64,000 nucleotides of DNA, taken from the NCBI RefSeq assembly GCF_900103035.1, contig NZ_FMWO01000044.1, positions 62,001 through 126,000 of the forward strand, in the 5' to 3' direction. The notes under the pieces were generated by a model. It did not search any database, was not told where the DNA came from, and saw only the letters and a list, made by a program, of their open reading frames with translations. Source of the DNA: Nitrosomonas mobilis (lineage in GTDB: Bacteria; Pseudomonadota; Gammaproteobacteria; Burkholderiales; Nitrosomonadaceae). Numbering within the stretch: the stretch's first letter is position 1; the number at the start of each line of letters is the position of its first letter. Positions 29,341-38,235 of the stretch are shown here, piece after piece. The position numbers and the translations under genes were made by a program.

Positions 29341-30354
29341 ATGCCCGATGTGAACTACCACAAGCAAGCACAGAACTTTTACGGGAAGGCACCTGTCATC
29401 ATTTTAGGCAGCGGTGCCTCGGCTGCGCACGGCATGCCTGGAATCCAGGCGCTAGCGGACCATCTGGTTGAAAATGCTGACGTTTCTGGGCTAAATGCTG
29501 CCGAAATCGAAGCATGGGAGAAATTCTGCCAGCTGTTGAAGGATAAAGTTAACCTAGAAGACGCTCTGCACCAAGTAACAGCTTCCGAAGATTTGACATC
29601 CAGAATTGTCAAATCCACTTGGGGGCTGATTAGCTCTGAAGATAGCAAGATCTTTCAGATGAGCCTCCAAGATAATGCGTTGTTTCCATTGAGCCGCCTT
29701 CTTGAGCATATGTTCAAAAGCAGTCTCAAAACAATCAACATTGTCACTACAAACTATGATCGCCTAGCGGAGTATGCATGCGATCAGGGGCGAATCCACC
29801 ATTATACTGGGTTCACCCACGGCTTCTTCCGCCAGCTCGCAGACCCTTCAGAAATTACCTCTGAGCGCAAGGCTAATATTTGGAAGGTCCATGGGTCTCT
29901 GGATTGGTTCCAGTCCCCTCTGGAAGATACTGTCGCCCTCCCAAATATCCAAGACATACCGGATAACTACCAGCCGCAGGTCGTGACACCTGGAACGCAA
30001 AAATACCAAACAACTCATCTTGAGCCGTTCCGTTCCATTATCAGTCGCGCTGATCAGGCTCTCAATGATGCCGGTTCGTACCTTTGCATTGGTTATGGTT
30101 TTAACGACGAACATATACAGCCGAAACTGATGGAGAAGTGCCTTCGGCAGAAAACACCAATGACGGTTATCACCTACGCGCTTTCTGGCTTAGCCAGAAA
30201 GCTTATTCTTGAGCGAGGCGCACAGAACTACCTGGCAATAGAACGGGGCGAAAACGACGACCAATCGATCGTTTATTCCTCTCTGGATAAGAATCCGCTG
30301 AAAGTGGAAAAAAATATCTGGAGTCTTGAAGGTTACCTGTCACTCATCATGTAG
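29341..30354 (+). CDS. SIR2-domain protein of a SIR2-HerA defence pair
   Basis: SIR2-family domain of 337 residues. Visible: the NAD loop ILGSGASAAHGMPGI at residues 21-35, VTTNYDRLAEYA near 137 and the catalytic His (about 184) in IWKVHGSLDW, then LCIGYGFNDEHIQ near 262. In antiphage systems of this type the SIR2 protein depletes NAD or acts as a nuclease when complexed with HerA. The start is uncertain: ATG 29341 follows GGCGGG, but ATG 29284 in frame would add 19 residues. HerA follows after 9 bases. Confidence 0.88.
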   Translation: MPDVNYHKQAQNFYGKAPVIILGSGASAAHGMPGIQALADHLVENADVSGLNAAEIEAWEKFCQLLKDKVNLEDALHQVTASEDLTSRIVKSTWGLISSEDSKIFQMSLQDNALFPLSRLLEHMFKSSLKTINIVTTNYDRLAEYACDQGRIHHYTGFTHGFFRQLADPSEITSERKANIWKVHGSLDWFQSPLEDTVALPNIQDIPDNYQPQVVTPGTQKYQTTHLEPFRSIISRADQALNDAGSYLCIGYGFNDEHIQPKLMEKCLRQKTPMTVITYALSGLARKLILERGAQNYLAIERGENDDQSIVYSSLDKNPLKVEKNIWSLEGYLSLIM

Positions 30355-30363
30355 GAAGAAAAG

Positions 30364-32094
30364 ATGCCGATTTTTAACTTTAAGGACAAAGAAGCACTGG
30401 GGAAGGTTGCCTCCGTCGACACTACAAATGTGATCGTAGAGGTGGAGAACGTCGACCAACTCAAAAGATTGCAGGTTAACCATCTCGCTGTACTACAAAG
30501 CAGCAGGCCGGGACAACACCTCATCGGTCTCATTACGCAGGTGACTCGAAAGCGTGGCATCGAAGAGATTATCAATAACGGCATCAACGACCACGCTTCA
30601 GAGTTAAATCTGTGCCGTATCGCCCTGATCGGCACCATGCTGGATCGTGATGGCGAAAAGGAAAACGTGTTCCGCCGCACTCTCGAAAGCGTTCCCGAAA
30701 TTGACGCGAACTGCTTCTCGCTCGAAGGCGAAAACCTCACAGCGTTCATGCGCACCCTTTCCAGCGTCTCAGCCGACGGAAATTCCCTCACTCTCGGCAA
30801 ATACACGCTGGACGAGCACGCTGTTGCCTACCTCAACGGTAACAAATTTTTCCAGCGCCACGCATTCATTGGCGGCAGCACCGGTTCAGGTAAGTCCTGG
30901 ACGACAGCCAAGATCATCGAGCAAATGTCGGAGCTTTCTACAGCCAACGCCATCGTCTTCGACCTCCATGGTGAATACTCACCACTTGTAGGACGGGGCA
31001 TTCAACACTTTAAGGTCGCCGGACCAGCAGACGTTGAGGCCAAGAAAACTATTGGCGACGGTGTGATCTACCTGCCGTACTGGCTGCTTTCGTATGAAGC
31101 GCTCGTGTCCATGTTCGTCGACCGCAGCGACCAGAATGCCCCCAACCAGGCCATGATTATGGCGCGCGAAATCAACCAGGCGAAGCAAAAGTATCTGGAG
31201 GAAAACGGTCAGCAAGATGTGTTGAAGCATTTCACCGTCGATAGTCCAGTTCCGTTTGCTCTCGATGGCCTTATGAGGCGGTTGAATGACATCAACGTCC
31301 AGATGGTTCCTGGGGCGGGTGGCAAAGAGAAGCAAGGCGATTTCTTCGGAAAACTCGCCCGAATGATTTCACGCCTTGAGAACAAAATCTCTGATAGACG
31401 CCTTGGCTTTATGTTCAACGGCGGTAGAGAGCTATTGGATTTCACCTGGCTTGAGAAATTCACCACTGCGGTGCTCGGGAGCACCAGTGAGAATAGCAAG
31501 GCCGGGATTAAGATCATTAACTTCTCGGAAGTGCCTTCTGACGTACTGCCATTGATCGTATCTCTAGTTGCGAGGGTCTCGTTCTCCGTCCAACAGTGGA
31601 CACCATCGGAGCTACGTCATCCTATTGCGCTCTTGTGTGATGAGGCGCATCTCTACATGCCTCAGCGCAACATGGCCGACTCTGCCGACGACATCTCGCT
31701 CGATATTTTCGAGCGCATTGCTAAGGAAGGTCGTAAATACGGCGTCAGCCTTGTGGTAATAAGTCAACGTCCGTCCGAAGTAAATAAGACGATGCTCAGC
31801 CAGTGTAGCAACTTCGTATCCATGAGATTGACCAACGCTGAAGATCAGGGCGTTATCAAGCGTCTACTTCCGGATAGTCTTGGCGGGTTCAGTGACATCT
31901 TGCCGACTCTCGATACAGGCGAAGCGCTTGTTGTCGGTGATGCCAGTCTGCTACCAAGCCGGATCAGAATCGACGAGCCCAAAAACAAACCAAATAGCGG
32001 TACGGTCGATTTTTGGGATGAATGGCAGAAGCCTATCAAGGATAATCGCTTGTCAACTGCCGTTGATAACTGGCGTAAGCAGAGTATTCAATAG
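30364..32094 (+). CDS. HerA-like hexameric ATPase of a SIR2-HerA defence pair
   Basis: The 576-residue protein has an N-terminal HAS-barrel segment (to about 110), then a FtsK/HerA RecA-like core. Walker A is IGGSTGSGKSWTTAKI (around 168-183), Walker B is LLCDEAHLYMP near 420, followed by VVISQRPSEVNKTMLSQCSN, the sensor/arginine-finger region typical of HerA. In known systems HerA forms a hexamer that assembles with the SIR2 partner. The start has AGGAAG at five bases. Same operon as the SIR2 gene. Confidence 0.92.
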   Translation: MPIFNFKDKEALGKVASVDTTNVIVEVENVDQLKRLQVNHLAVLQSSRPGQHLIGLITQVTRKRGIEEIINNGINDHASELNLCRIALIGTMLDRDGEKENVFRRTLESVPEIDANCFSLEGENLTAFMRTLSSVSADGNSLTLGKYTLDEHAVAYLNGNKFFQRHAFIGGSTGSGKSWTTAKIIEQMSELSTANAIVFDLHGEYSPLVGRGIQHFKVAGPADVEAKKTIGDGVIYLPYWLLSYEALVSMFVDRSDQNAPNQAMIMAREINQAKQKYLEENGQQDVLKHFTVDSPVPFALDGLMRRLNDINVQMVPGAGGKEKQGDFFGKLARMISRLENKISDRRLGFMFNGGRELLDFTWLEKFTTAVLGSTSENSKAGIKIINFSEVPSDVLPLIVSLVARVSFSVQQWTPSELRHPIALLCDEAHLYMPQRNMADSADDISLDIFERIAKEGRKYGVSLVVISQRPSEVNKTMLSQCSNFVSMRLTNAEDQGVIKRLLPDSLGGFSDILPTLDTGEALVVGDASLLPSRIRIDEPKNKPNSGTVDFWDEWQKPIKDNRLSTAVDNWRKQSIQ

Positions 32095-32229
32095 AAAAGG
32101 GAAAGGGGGCGCCACCCTTTCTTATATACATACGGCGTCACCAGCAGAGCTTACCGAAATGTCGCAGGGTCTCCGTCCTTGGTGTGTCAATGGGTGATTT
32201 CATTGCTGATTTCGCTGCGTTACCTGTTG

Positions 32230-32539
32230 GCTGCCCATCTGCATCTGCTTACACCGGTATTGCAGGGTCACGGTATCAAGCATGAAGCCATTGTAACGGG
32301 AGTTCGGGCTACTGGCGTTTCACTGGATCAATACCCTGTTGGGCAATGTTAAATCTGGGATGCAAGGAACTTATCATACGATTCAATCAAAACATCTGCC
32401 ACGCTATCTGGCGGAATTTGAATATCTATTTAATCAGCGGTTTACGCTCGATGCAATTGTAACCAGATTGGTTCATGCGTCAGTCCGGACGCCACCCCCG
32501 CCGGGTCGGCTGCTAAGACTGGTTGAAACTTCTTGGTAA
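32230..32539 (+). pseudogene. IS1595-family (ISXO2-like) transposase, C-terminal fragment
   Basis: From about 32243 one frame reads TPVLQGHGIKHEAIVTG. After a frameshift near 32320 another reads HWINTLLGNVKSGMQGTYHT, then KHLPRYLAEFEYLFNQRFTL and the tail RTPPPPGRLLRLVETSW. These are the final blocks of the ISXO2-like DDE domain. The N-terminal two thirds are absent. It lies right behind the SIR2-HerA pair. Confidence 0.72.
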
Positions 32540-32699
32540 TCAGGTAATGTTTTGAGTCTAGTATTGTTTAATTTTTATTAATATCTAATAATCAATTATT
32601 TATACTCGGATAACGGTTTGATTTTCCTTAGCGTATGCTTCCGTACTGCAGGACTTTAGACCCCGTAACTATGTTTGTGAGTTCTCATGTTTTTGGTAA

Positions 32700-33305
32700 T
32701 CAACGATTAACGATCGTTCTAAACGTTAAGTTTACTCTTGGTTCCTGTACCCTTTTCGTTAGCGGTAAACGGTGCAACCAGTTAGCCTGAGTAGTTCCTT
32801 TCATGACCAACAGGCTGCCATGTTGTAACGTTATGGATACAATGTCTTTAGTGCGTTTATGCTTAAAGCTGAACTTTCGTGCAGCACCAAAACTCAGGGA
32901 GGCAATTGCGCCGTTTTTCTTTAAATCGGTTTCGCCATCGCTGTGCCAGGCCATTCCTTCCGAGCCATCGTGATACAGGTTAAGCAGGCAAGAATTAAAT
33001 TTTTCACCAGTTGTTAGTTCCACTTGCGTCTTCAAATCCACTAGCTGAGGTGTCCATGGCAAGGCAGATTTAGTGGTGTTGGAATAGGTGTAGCTATAAG
33101 GTTTATCGCCATACCAGGCCACTTTCCGTTTAGTAATAATGTGCTTGCCAAAAATAACGGCCTCATCGTGCTGCCACGCAACAGTGTCCAACAGCTGTGC
33201 CAGATAAAAGTCTGCCTCCCGCCAGGACATCAACGTGCCGTAGTAGGAAACATCGCCATCCTGTGTCAATACGCTAATGGGATTTTTTAGAAGTTCGTCG
33301 AACAA
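32700..33305 (-). CDS. alkB: Alpha-ketoglutarate-dependent dealkylase AlkB
   Basis: Oxidative repair of 1-methyladenine and 3-methylcytosine. The 201-residue protein has the double-stranded beta-helix metal site: HSDGE in GMAWHSDGETDL near 120 (His and Asp ligands), the second His near 178 in ANWLHRLPLTK, and the 2-oxoglutarate-binding arginines in EPRVNLTFRTI. Length matches the AlkB/ALKBH2-like family. Last gene of the ada-like operon, 65 bases after its neighbour. Confidence 0.9.
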   Translation of the reverse strand: MFDELLKNPISVLTQDGDVSYYGTLMSWREADFYLAQLLDTVAWQHDEAVIFGKHIITKRKVAWYGDKPYSYTYSNTTKSALPWTPQLVDLKTQVELTTGEKFNSCLLNLYHDGSEGMAWHSDGETDLKKNGAIASLSFGAARKFSFKHKRTKDIVSITLQHGSLLVMKGTTQANWLHRLPLTKRVQEPRVNLTFRTIVNR

Positions 33306-33370
33306 ATCTCGCTCTGCTGATAAATGACCTTAGCTTCTGGTCGCTAATATCACGATGATTCAATACACCG

Positions 33371-34084
33371 TTAACTGGTTGCATCATGAAAAATGACACC
33401 TAATGTATGCCGTTGACCGCTGTGTACTTCACTCACGCCATGCTTCATGGGTGCCCGATAATATCCCCTGGTTCCCTTCACTGGCCTGAAGTACGTGGTA
33501 AAAATCACCATGTCTCCCAGCTTTAAATTTACCACTATGGCTTTCGACTGAGCCCGTGGTGTTTGCTGCGTTAAAACAAGCTCGCCGCCGCTGAAATCTG
33601 TCGTCGGGTCATTCAGTAAAAATACCGCTTGCATGGGAAAGTAAACTTCGCCGTACAAATCCTGATGCAAGGTATTAAAATCACCCCGTCCGTATTTAAG
33701 AATTAATGGCGTTGGTTTCAGTTGCTGGTTAGCTTTGCACTCGGCAAGCAAGCCCTGATATGTCAATGGAAATTGTTTGTCGATTTCCAGTTGGTTCATC
33801 CATAGATTGGCAATCGGAACCAACTTTGGGTACACCGTTTCTCGTATTCGCTGAATAATGTCTGGCAGTAGATAAGCAAAGTATTTATATTCACCTCGCC
33901 CAAAACGATATCGCTCCATTACAACCGTTTTACGGTATGCCGTTGAATTGTCATATTGATCGATAAAATGTTGACAATGGCCTTTGGAAAAAACGCCGGG
34001 CACAATGGCATAACCCTTGTTATGCATCGCCTCGCTAACCCTTACCCAGTCAATGGATTCCAGTTTATTTTGCACATCGAGCAT
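33371..34084 (-). CDS. 2OG-Fe(II) oxygenase family protein
   Basis: The 237-residue protein has the dioxygenase metal triad: HxD in DFNTLHQDLYGEVYFPMQ near residue 133, the distal His in MKHGVSEVHSG near 214, and the 2-oxoglutarate arginine in RHTLGVIFHD. SGGELVLTQQTPR between them is typical of prolyl-hydroxylase-like oxygenases. The substrate is unknown. It starts three bases after the ada-like gene ends and is followed by alkB, so it is part of an alkylation-response operon. Confidence 0.85.
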   Translation of the reverse strand: MLDVQNKLESIDWVRVSEAMHNKGYAIVPGVFSKGHCQHFIDQYDNSTAYRKTVVMERYRFGRGEYKYFAYLLPDIIQRIRETVYPKLVPIANLWMNQLEIDKQFPLTYQGLLAECKANQQLKPTPLILKYGRGDFNTLHQDLYGEVYFPMQAVFLLNDPTTDFSGGELVLTQQTPRAQSKAIVVNLKLGDMVIFTTYFRPVKGTRGYYRAPMKHGVSEVHSGQRHTLGVIFHDATS

Positions 34085-34087
34085 GTG

Positions 34088-34960
34088 TTATTCACTCGCC
34101 CTTACTGCTTCCAACCTGGCGGCTTCCCAACCAATCAAAACCGATTTCCGCGTGGTACCCCAGCGGTATCCGCCCAGACGCCCACTGGATTGTATAACTC
34201 GGTGACAGGGAATAAGAAAAGCGACCGGATTACTGCCAATAGCGCTGCCAACGGCTCTAAACGCTTTCGGCTTATTGATTTTTCCAGCCAGATTGCCGTA
34301 CGTAGTTAATCCACCTTCGGGAATAGTTAGCAAACTTTCCCAAACCTTCAGCTGAAAAGATGTGCCACTAAGATGCAGTTTAATTTGGTTCATCTGGCGC
34401 CAGTCCTTTTGAAAAATAAGCAACGCGTCCTGCTGCAACCGGTCCATGACTTGACGGTATATTGCGTTCGGGAAGCGTGATTTTAAATCAGATAACGCTT
34501 GTTCTTCATTCTCCTCAAAAAACAGATGACAGATGCCCTTTGTGGTTGATGCCACAATCAACTTGCCGAAAGGACTGTTGGCAAAAGAGTAGTTAATATT
34601 CAGCTGCTCTCCGCCATTTTTAAATTCTCCCGGCGTCATTCCCTCAATCGAGACAAACAGATCGTGCAGGCGACCAGTGCCGGATAACCCGGTTGCGTAC
34701 GCAGTATCAAGCAATGTCGACTGCTCATTACTTATTAGCTGCTTGGCATAGCCAAGACTTAGGTATTGGACAAATTTCTTGGGACTGATTCCTGCCCAAT
34801 CCGAGAACAGCCGTTGGAAATGAAAGGGACTCATATTTACTTCGGCAGCCACCTGATCCAACGACGGCTGCTCTTTGAAGTGCCGCTGAAGATAGTCAAT
34901 TGCATTCGCCATTCGATAGTATGTCTTACTATCCTGAATAACTTCATCTTGAGTTGTCAT
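34088..34960 (-). CDS. Ada-like AraC regulator / methylated-DNA-cysteine methyltransferase
   Basis: The 290-residue protein joins an AraC helix-turn-helix domain (about 15-115: LDQVAAEVNMSPFHFQRLFS, then GISPKKFVQYLSLGYAKQLI) to an O6-methylguanine methyltransferase domain (about 125-290). The acceptor Cys lies in IPCHRVIQSSGRLGGYRWG near residue 251. The zinc-binding N-terminal Ada domain, whose Cys senses methylphosphotriesters, is absent. First gene of the operon with the 2OG oxygenase and alkB. Confidence 0.92.
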   Translation of the reverse strand: MTTQDEVIQDSKTYYRMANAIDYLQRHFKEQPSLDQVAAEVNMSPFHFQRLFSDWAGISPKKFVQYLSLGYAKQLISNEQSTLLDTAYATGLSGTGRLHDLFVSIEGMTPGEFKNGGEQLNINYSFANSPFGKLIVASTTKGICHLFFEENEEQALSDLKSRFPNAIYRQVMDRLQQDALLIFQKDWRQMNQIKLHLSGTSFQLKVWESLLTIPEGGLTTYGNLAGKINKPKAFRAVGSAIGSNPVAFLIPCHRVIQSSGRLGGYRWGTTRKSVLIGWEAARLEAVRASE

Positions 34961-34994
34961 AATAGACTCACCCTAATTCTAAAAATCAGATTTT

Positions 34995-35240
34995 ACAGAT
35001 CGATATACCGCTGGTAGTGTGATCTTTTCAGGTGTCGCGATACGTTTTAGCGCATGCATATGCTTAATAAATATCCGTACTTTGGTAGAATCACCAAATT
35101 CCTTGGTCATGGCTATATCCATAGCACCGGGTAACAAGGCGTTCACTCGAATACCATTTTTTGGCGTGTCACCGCAATCACTTTAGCGCGCTCGTGTCGG
35201 TAACGGTAGCAATCTTGTCATTTAACATTCCAGTTGCTGC
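34995..35240 (-). pseudogene. Short-chain dehydrogenase remnant
   Basis: On the minus strand the start of an SDR gene can be read from about 35231 (MLNDKIATVTDTSAL, a Rossmann start with the glycine motif already lost), then a stop. In another frame, from about 35175, comes GDTPKNGIRVNALLPGAMD followed by AMTKEFGD and a tail to 34995. The RVNALLPG segment is the family's C-terminal landmark. The middle, with the catalytic Tyr-x-x-x-Lys, has been deleted. Confidence 0.65.
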
Positions 35241-35541
35241 GCCCGCATTTACGCTGAACCAGAGAACACTTTATTGAACAGCGCTGCATAGATCGACCCG
35301 TTTCTTGCTGAATTCACTCAATGGATAAGAAAGACAGGGCTCATATGAAAAGAGCGTGATTATGGCCTTAGCCGACGAGAGCATACTGGGTCTCATGCAG
35401 CGCCATTATTTTTATGATCGATGAGCTCAATACTACTGAATTGATAGGTCATTTTATGCAAGACTTTAATTTTATTGGCTAAGTCATCGTTAAGTAGTAA
35501 TCTACACTGTTCTTATATGAGTCAATAAGATAGAGTCTGCA
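35241..35541. other. Gap in the debris zone
   Basis: Between the dehydrogenase remnant and the IS1595 N-terminal fragment I see no gene, promoter or repeat I can support; the sequence is stop-rich in every frame. Confidence 0.5.
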
Positions 35542-35715
35542 ATGAAAACTAAAGAATTCCAGCTATCAACGGCAAAGCTTGAAAGAGTGACGCCACACCA
35601 GAGAAAGGAGTTATTGTCAAATCTAGTGTATAGAGAATCAAGTGGCCACCTGTTTTTGACCTCCATTTTGTTTAATACCGTTAACGAATTTGATACTCTG
35701 CACAACATCTGCTAA
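35542..35715 (+). pseudogene. Possible IS1595-type transposase N-terminal fragment
   Basis: The plus strand reads MKTKEFQLSTAKLERVTPHQ followed by RKELLSNL, which resembles the short N-terminal helix of IS1595-group transposases, then continues unlike the family to a stop at 35713-35715. No zinc ribbon or DDE domain follows. A fragment at best. Confidence 0.35.
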
Positions 35716-35739
35716 CAAATTTATAGCGCCTTAGTCGTA

Positions 35740-35930
35740 CCATTTCTTCTGCGCCACTTCCATCAGTTTGAACGCCATTGTCAAAGTAGTCGTCCGGTTT
35801 CCACAGTTTTTGGTTCTGGCTGTTCTCGGCCGGACAGTTGCAAAGACGGATTCGACTGGATTGGTTGTTTTAATGTGTTGCCAGTTTTGCGCGTCAATAA
35901 ACGAATCGTTTGTCTGGCGGCCAGCAGCAA
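35740..35930 (-). pseudogene. IS256 (mutator) family transposase, C-terminal fragment
   Basis: On the minus strand: IDAQNWQHIKTTNPVESVFA followed by TVRPRT, then TTTLTMAFKLMEVAQKKW. The TTNP-x-ES-x-FAT-x-R-x-RT block and the AL-x-M-x-FKL tail are the C-terminus of IS256-type transposases. The catalytic DDE part is missing. Confidence 0.72.
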
Positions 35931-35954
35931 CGGGTAGCGATTGCGCGGGCTTTG

Positions 35955-36216
35955 GTGACGCGGCCCTGCGTTGGTGTTTACCGATGAGCCTACCGGTAAT
36001 CTGGATACGCACACGGCGAATGAGGTGTTTAGTTTATTTGAGCGTTTTAACGTTGAACATCAATGTGCGATTGAGATTGTGACGCATGATCCGCGCTTGA
36101 GTGCACGCTGCCCGCGGACCATTGGTTTGACCGATAGCCGTGTTGTTTATGACGACGCCTCTGCCGATTTACCCAGTTTGCTTACTTTGGGTCGCCAGCT
36201 GACTATAAAACTGTGA
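35955..36216 (+). pseudogene. ABC transporter ATPase, C-terminal fragment (LolD/MacB-like)
   Basis: The frame runs [20 protein letters not shown] (Walker B and D-loop), then [20 protein letters not shown] (H-loop), and ends at 36216. Walker A and the signature motif are gone. The join with IS256 debris lies at about 35955. The DEPTGNLD form is characteristic of the LolD/MacB/FtsE class of ATPases. Confidence 0.75.
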
Positions 36217-36271
36217 GCGCAGGCGGCCCGTCTCCAACGTTTGCTTGGCATCGTGTACCGTTAAATGGCAC

Positions 36272-36296
36272 TTTTGCACTTAATGCGACAGAACCA
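36272..36296. mobile_element. Isolated IS6-family-type terminal repeat
   Basis: The 18 bases CTTAATGCGACAGAACCA at 36279-36296 occur again, identically and in the same orientation, at 47349-47366 next to the broken IS6-type transposase. On the minus strand they read GGTTCTGTCGCATTAAG, like IS6-family termini (GGTTCTGTTGCAAA type). No transposase lies beside this copy, so it is an orphan end. Confidence 0.6.
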
Positions 36297-36319
36297 ATAA
36301 ATTTACAGGCCTATTATTA

Positions 36320-37708
36320 ATGAGAAAATTAGCACGTATATTGCTTGTTTTATTTGTTATTTCAACACTCTCGGGTTGCTTGTCGCCTATTGTGTTAAAC
36401 CGGGCAGTCGAAGTTTATGACGACGCTGCTATCCGTGCAGAATCTAAGCAACTTTTGATTAATATTGTTCGCGCCCGGCATCATGAGCCGTTGCATTTCA
36501 CAAGGGTTTCAAATATTGCAGCCACTTTCAGTTTTAGTGCGAATGCAGGGGCAACTCCTGCGCTGACAGGAGATAGTGGTAGTCTGTTGGCACCAATATT
36601 TGGAGGGGGCGTTTCAGAAAATCCTACTTTCAGCATTGATCCAATTTCAGGAGAAGAATTTACGAAACGACTCCTGACCCCATTCAGTCAACATAAGTTG
36701 ACCTTGTTACTTCGTCAGCACTTTGATGTTGACCTTATGTTGCGGATGATGGCGCAGGAACTGCGCTTGTATCACACGGAACAAAAAACTGCTATTCGCA
36801 ATAATCCAGGATCTGGGGAGCGAGGTCACCAGCGGCGCTTGCGCCATGGCTCAAAACAGAGACCTGTTTCTCCAAATATCTTGGATACAAAAAACCAGGA
36901 TATCTATTATCAACTTCCCGGCATTCAATTGACCCAAGAGCAGAAGCATCGCCAACGCAACCGGCAGCGCGCACATTTGCAACAAATCACCTATCATAAT
37001 AGCCCATCAGATCAAGATGGTTACGAGATGTTTCGTCGTGTCGCGCTCCATCTCTCAGCCATTCAAGATCAGAAAAAACTGTATGCTGAACCGTTGACAC
37101 TTGAGCGCAACTGGACTATACCTGCTGGTGCGGTTTCGACGGAAGGACTGTTTCAGGCCATAGAAAACGATTTTAGTGTGAATTACGACCAGCAAAAAGG
37201 CACGTATACGCTTAGCAAACAATTGTTGGGCCCTATTCTCATCACAAACTATGATCCAGATATACTCTGTTGTGAAGAGCGCGCAGAGTTATACGACTTG
37301 ATCAATCCCTGGATAGAAAATGATGTCGCTTTCGATATCAGACCAGGCTATCCTGGCGGTGAATGGCCAATAAGAGGCTCTTTCCGACTCAGAAGTTTCC
37401 ATACAATTCTCAACTTTATCTCTCATTCTCTGAGTGAAGAAGCAGAATATTACGTTGAGAAAGATCCGCGCACACCACCCATTGCCAGAGATGAGAATCC
37501 CAGCCATACCTTAGGGCTTATCATCGCAGATAAACTCCCGCCCGATGTTAATCTGTCCACTTATTTACATGGAAAATATTACGCAGTGGATACAACAGGG
37601 TCGCATTCCCACTGGAATCTTAATGCATTCCAATTACTCTACATCCTATTCAGATTGACGATCACTGACGCAAAATCTCTCGGTTTACCTATTACTATTT
37701 CCAAGTAA
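36320..37708 (+). CDS. Hypothetical lipoprotein
   Basis: I do not recognise the family. The 462-residue protein has a clear lipoprotein signal (MRKLARILLVLFVISTLSGC, lipobox LSGC), so the mature protein should be anchored in a membrane facing the periplasm. After it comes a stretch resembling an alpha/beta domain (LINIVRARHHEPLHFTRVSN). A basic, low-complexity linker (about 160-225: RRLRHGSKQR, QKHRQRNRQRAH) follows, then a C-terminal domain from about 230. No catalytic motif is visible. It stands alone, with an IS6-type terminal repeat 24 bases upstream. Confidence 0.75.
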   Translation: MRKLARILLVLFVISTLSGCLSPIVLNRAVEVYDDAAIRAESKQLLINIVRARHHEPLHFTRVSNIAATFSFSANAGATPALTGDSGSLLAPIFGGGVSENPTFSIDPISGEEFTKRLLTPFSQHKLTLLLRQHFDVDLMLRMMAQELRLYHTEQKTAIRNNPGSGERGHQRRLRHGSKQRPVSPNILDTKNQDIYYQLPGIQLTQEQKHRQRNRQRAHLQQITYHNSPSDQDGYEMFRRVALHLSAIQDQKKLYAEPLTLERNWTIPAGAVSTEGLFQAIENDFSVNYDQQKGTYTLSKQLLGPILITNYDPDILCCEERAELYDLINPWIENDVAFDIRPGYPGGEWPIRGSFRLRSFHTILNFISHSLSEEAEYYVEKDPRTPPIARDENPSHTLGLIIADKLPPDVNLSTYLHGKYYAVDTTGSHSHWNLNAFQLLYILFRLTITDAKSLGLPITISK

Positions 37709-37866
37709 TTTTTTCAAAATAAATCGTAGTTGACTATTTTTGAGTTCATCAGGCAATTTTTCTTAAATGAAATTAATGAGCGATTTGAATGAAAAACACC
37801 TAACGCGAAAGAGCCTTTCACTACGCTCCATTTCTAGACATTCATGCGGCGCGTCAGGAGATCACC

Positions 37867-38235
37867 ATGCGAACTAGCTTTTCCAAACAGATAAAGCCCT
37901 ATATTGAGGCAGAGCTTAACAAAGCGGCCTCGGCCAGATCGGCAAGTTACTATGACGAGGAGTTTTCCCACCTGGAACGAGCGCATGTTCTCGGACAAGA
38001 ATCAACTTATTGGCACGTCAAAGTGCATGTATTAATGTTGGCGTGGGCTGTTCGTAACCATGCCATTAAAGAATCGCTCGGGCAGGTTGTACGTACTATT
38101 GGTGCCGCGACGGTAACTGTACTGGGATTGATCCCATTGGGCAATACTGGTGGCAGCAATGTCAACCCATTTAAGAAAATGCCGATTGATCCGGAACTTG
38201 CCGCGCTCATTCACAAAGCCAAGGACGGGACATAG
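37867..38235 (+). CDS. DUF3703 domain protein
   Basis: The 122-residue protein matches the DUF3703 family: EFSHLERAHVLGQESTYWHV near 49, then VVRTIGAATVTVLGLIPLGN, with GGSNVNPFKKMPIDPELAAL at the end. The function of the family is unknown. AGGAG lies just before the start. A short hydrophobic stretch (ATVTVLGLIPLG) might touch a membrane but is too brief to be a clear span. Confidence 0.8.
   Translation: MRTSFSKQIKPYIEAELNKAASARSASYYDEEFSHLERAHVLGQESTYWHVKVHVLMLAWAVRNHAIKESLGQVVRTIGAATVTVLGLIPLGNTGGSNVNPFKKMPIDPELAALIHKAKDGT

Noticed and set aside
35731-36012. 93-residue minus frame as an intact gene
   Set aside because: Only its C-terminal half matches IS256 transposases; the N-terminal part crosses the junction with the ABC fragment and is unrelated, so I call a fragment rather than a gene.
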